A stretch of 6,477 bases of DNA from Bacteroidota bacterium. GTDB lineage: Bacteria; Bacteroidota; Bacteroidia; Chitinophagales; Saprospiraceae. The notes beneath the pieces were generated by a model that was not told the DNA's origin, made no database searches, and saw only the letters and a list, made by a program, of their open reading frames with translations. Of this stretch, positions 5,646-6,477 are shown in pieces; the stretch's first letter is position 1; each line of letters begins with the position of its first letter. The DNA is taken from the NCBI GenBank assembly GCA_018969455.1, contig JAGWYI010000248.1, positions 1-6,477 on the forward strand. The letters run 5' to 3'. A program made the translations under genes and the position numbers.

Positions 5646-6477
5646 TTAAGAATGCGGTCGCGCAGGCGCTGGTGCACTGGCATGGTAATCACGTTGAATG
5701 CGCTCGGCATAATCGTCAAGCAAAGCCAATACACGCTCACGCCGGGCGGCCCGGACGATCAATCCGATATGGTGAGATTTACTGTTCATGCGCCAGCATA
5801 TTTCCGGATCCTGAAACTGGCTGTCATCAGGACGTTCCTGACGTGTCAGGGAAACTATAATCCCCGCATAATCTTTGCGCTGCTTGGGCAATTTGTATTT
5901 TTCTCCTTGCGCAACTGCGGCCTCCAGGCGCGCCCATTCATACCAAATATTAATACCTGAAGATGCCTCTACCATGTCGGCCAAGTGCGCGCCGCCTACT
6001 CGTGCAGAGGTTTCCAGGAAGTAAAATGCACCTGTTTCGTGATTCTTGATGTATTCTGTGTGGCTTGCACTGGTTTGCATCCCGAAAGCCGACATGACTT
6101 TGGTATTGAGGGCCAACAATTTTTTTTCATCATCCGATGCAAAAGGAACAATGGAACTCCGGAAAATACCACCCCCATGTGCCACTTCAAACGGAGTAGA
6201 CAAATATACCGAGGCGCGTTCGAAAATGATTTTCCCGTTTTCCGAAAGTGCATCCACATGGTAAACATCACCAGGCTTGAATTGCTCCACCAAAAAACGA
6301 TGCCGGTCGCCCCCCAGGGTGTCAAGATGCTCCCAAAGTGCCTCCCGGGTTTCCACTTTCTTCATACCGGTTGCCGAGGCTTGCCCCCGTGGTTTTATAA
6401 TCCAGGGGCCCGGATTTTGATCAATAAATGTATTGATGTCTTCGTCGTTGAACAAAGGCGAAAATCCGGGAACGGGA
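5646..6477 (-). CDS. ATP-grasp domain ligase, 5' end cut by window edge
   Basis: The C-terminal 276 residues of an ATP-grasp enzyme, a fold that joins a carboxylate to an amine or thiol through an acyl-phosphate. The frame is open to the right edge and reads PVPGF just inside it, a motif normally preceding the ATP-grasp domain. The TTG at 6453-6455 is therefore an internal leucine, not the start; roughly 100-130 residues are probably missing. Visible elements are WIIKPRG, with the ATP-binding Lys at 6393-6395, VEQFKPGDVYHVDAL (Glu at 6285-6287), the family-typical second half of the ATP site, and FLETSARVGGAH, where the metal-binding ExNxR motif reads ExSxR (Ser at 6006-6008). The rest of the C-terminal domain runs through SLTRQERPDD to a short Ala/Pro/His-rich tail. 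The substrate cannot be told; relatives include dipeptide ligases and biosynthetic amide-forming enzymes. The next gene on this strand starts 172 bases downstream, so co-transcription is uncertain. Confidence 0.82.
   Translation of the reverse strand, partial: PVPGFSPLFNDEDINTFIDQNPGPWIIKPRGQASATGMKKVETREALWEHLDTLGGDRHRFLVEQFKPGDVYHVDALSENGKIIFERASVYLSTPFEVAHGGGIFRSSIVPFASDDEKKLLALNTKVMSAFGMQTSASHTEYIKNHETGAFYFLETSARVGGAHLADMVEASSGINIWYEWARLEAAVAQGEKYKLPKQRKDYAGIIVSLTRQERPDDSQFQDPEICWRMNSKSHHIGLIVRAARRERVLALLDDYAERIQRDYHASAPAPARPHS

Noticed and set aside
6453..6455. TTG as the start codon of the ATP-grasp gene
   Set aside because: The same frame continues to the right edge and encodes PVPGF, a motif expected inside such proteins, so the true start is outside the window.

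Overview
The window reads as ordinary chromosomal DNA of a Bacteroidota bacterium, possibly close to the Saprospiria. Three things point there. A secreted protein ends in a type IX secretion (T9SS) sorting domain. At least one promoter matches the Bacteroidota form (TTG, then TAnnTTTG). Shine-Dalgarno sites are weak or absent at most starts. Genus-level placement is a guess. No mobile element, CRISPR array, tRNA or rRNA was recognised.

Layout from left to right. Positions 1-1271 (minus) hold asparaginyl-tRNA synthetase, cut by the left edge so that the C-terminal motif 3 is missing. A 252-base intergenic region separates it from a divergent gene at 1524-3224 (plus), which encodes a 566-residue exported T9SS cargo protein with a beta-helix-like middle. 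Each divergent gene has its own candidate -7 element. The stretch 1322-1449 between them holds only short dyads that I could not assign. Positions 3225-3533 (309 bases) carry no gene. They hold a strong hairpin terminator (3264-3300), then a second, longer inverted repeat (3344-3424) with GAT words every 9-10 bases, then a weak promoter candidate. A small DoxX-type membrane protein follows at 3534-3920 (plus). It converges, with 8 bases between stop codons, on a minus-strand pair: a lysylphosphatidylglycerol-synthase/UPF0104-type membrane protein (4442-5473) and then rfaE2, heptose-1-phosphate adenylyltransferase (3929-4435), 6 bases downstream. After 172 bases with no clear signal, the right end carries the C-terminal part of an ATP-grasp ligase (5646-6477, minus), cut by the right edge.

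Functionally this is a mix of housekeeping (asnS) and cell-envelope genes: activated heptose for LPS or other glycans, a polytopic envelope protein, a DoxX protein and a surface-exported protein. The UPF0104-type/rfaE2 pair is the only convincing operon. I do not see a clear new multi-gene system. The most unusual DNA is the phased, inverted-repeat element at 3339-3424. The least understood proteins are the T9SS cargo and the ATP-grasp ligase.
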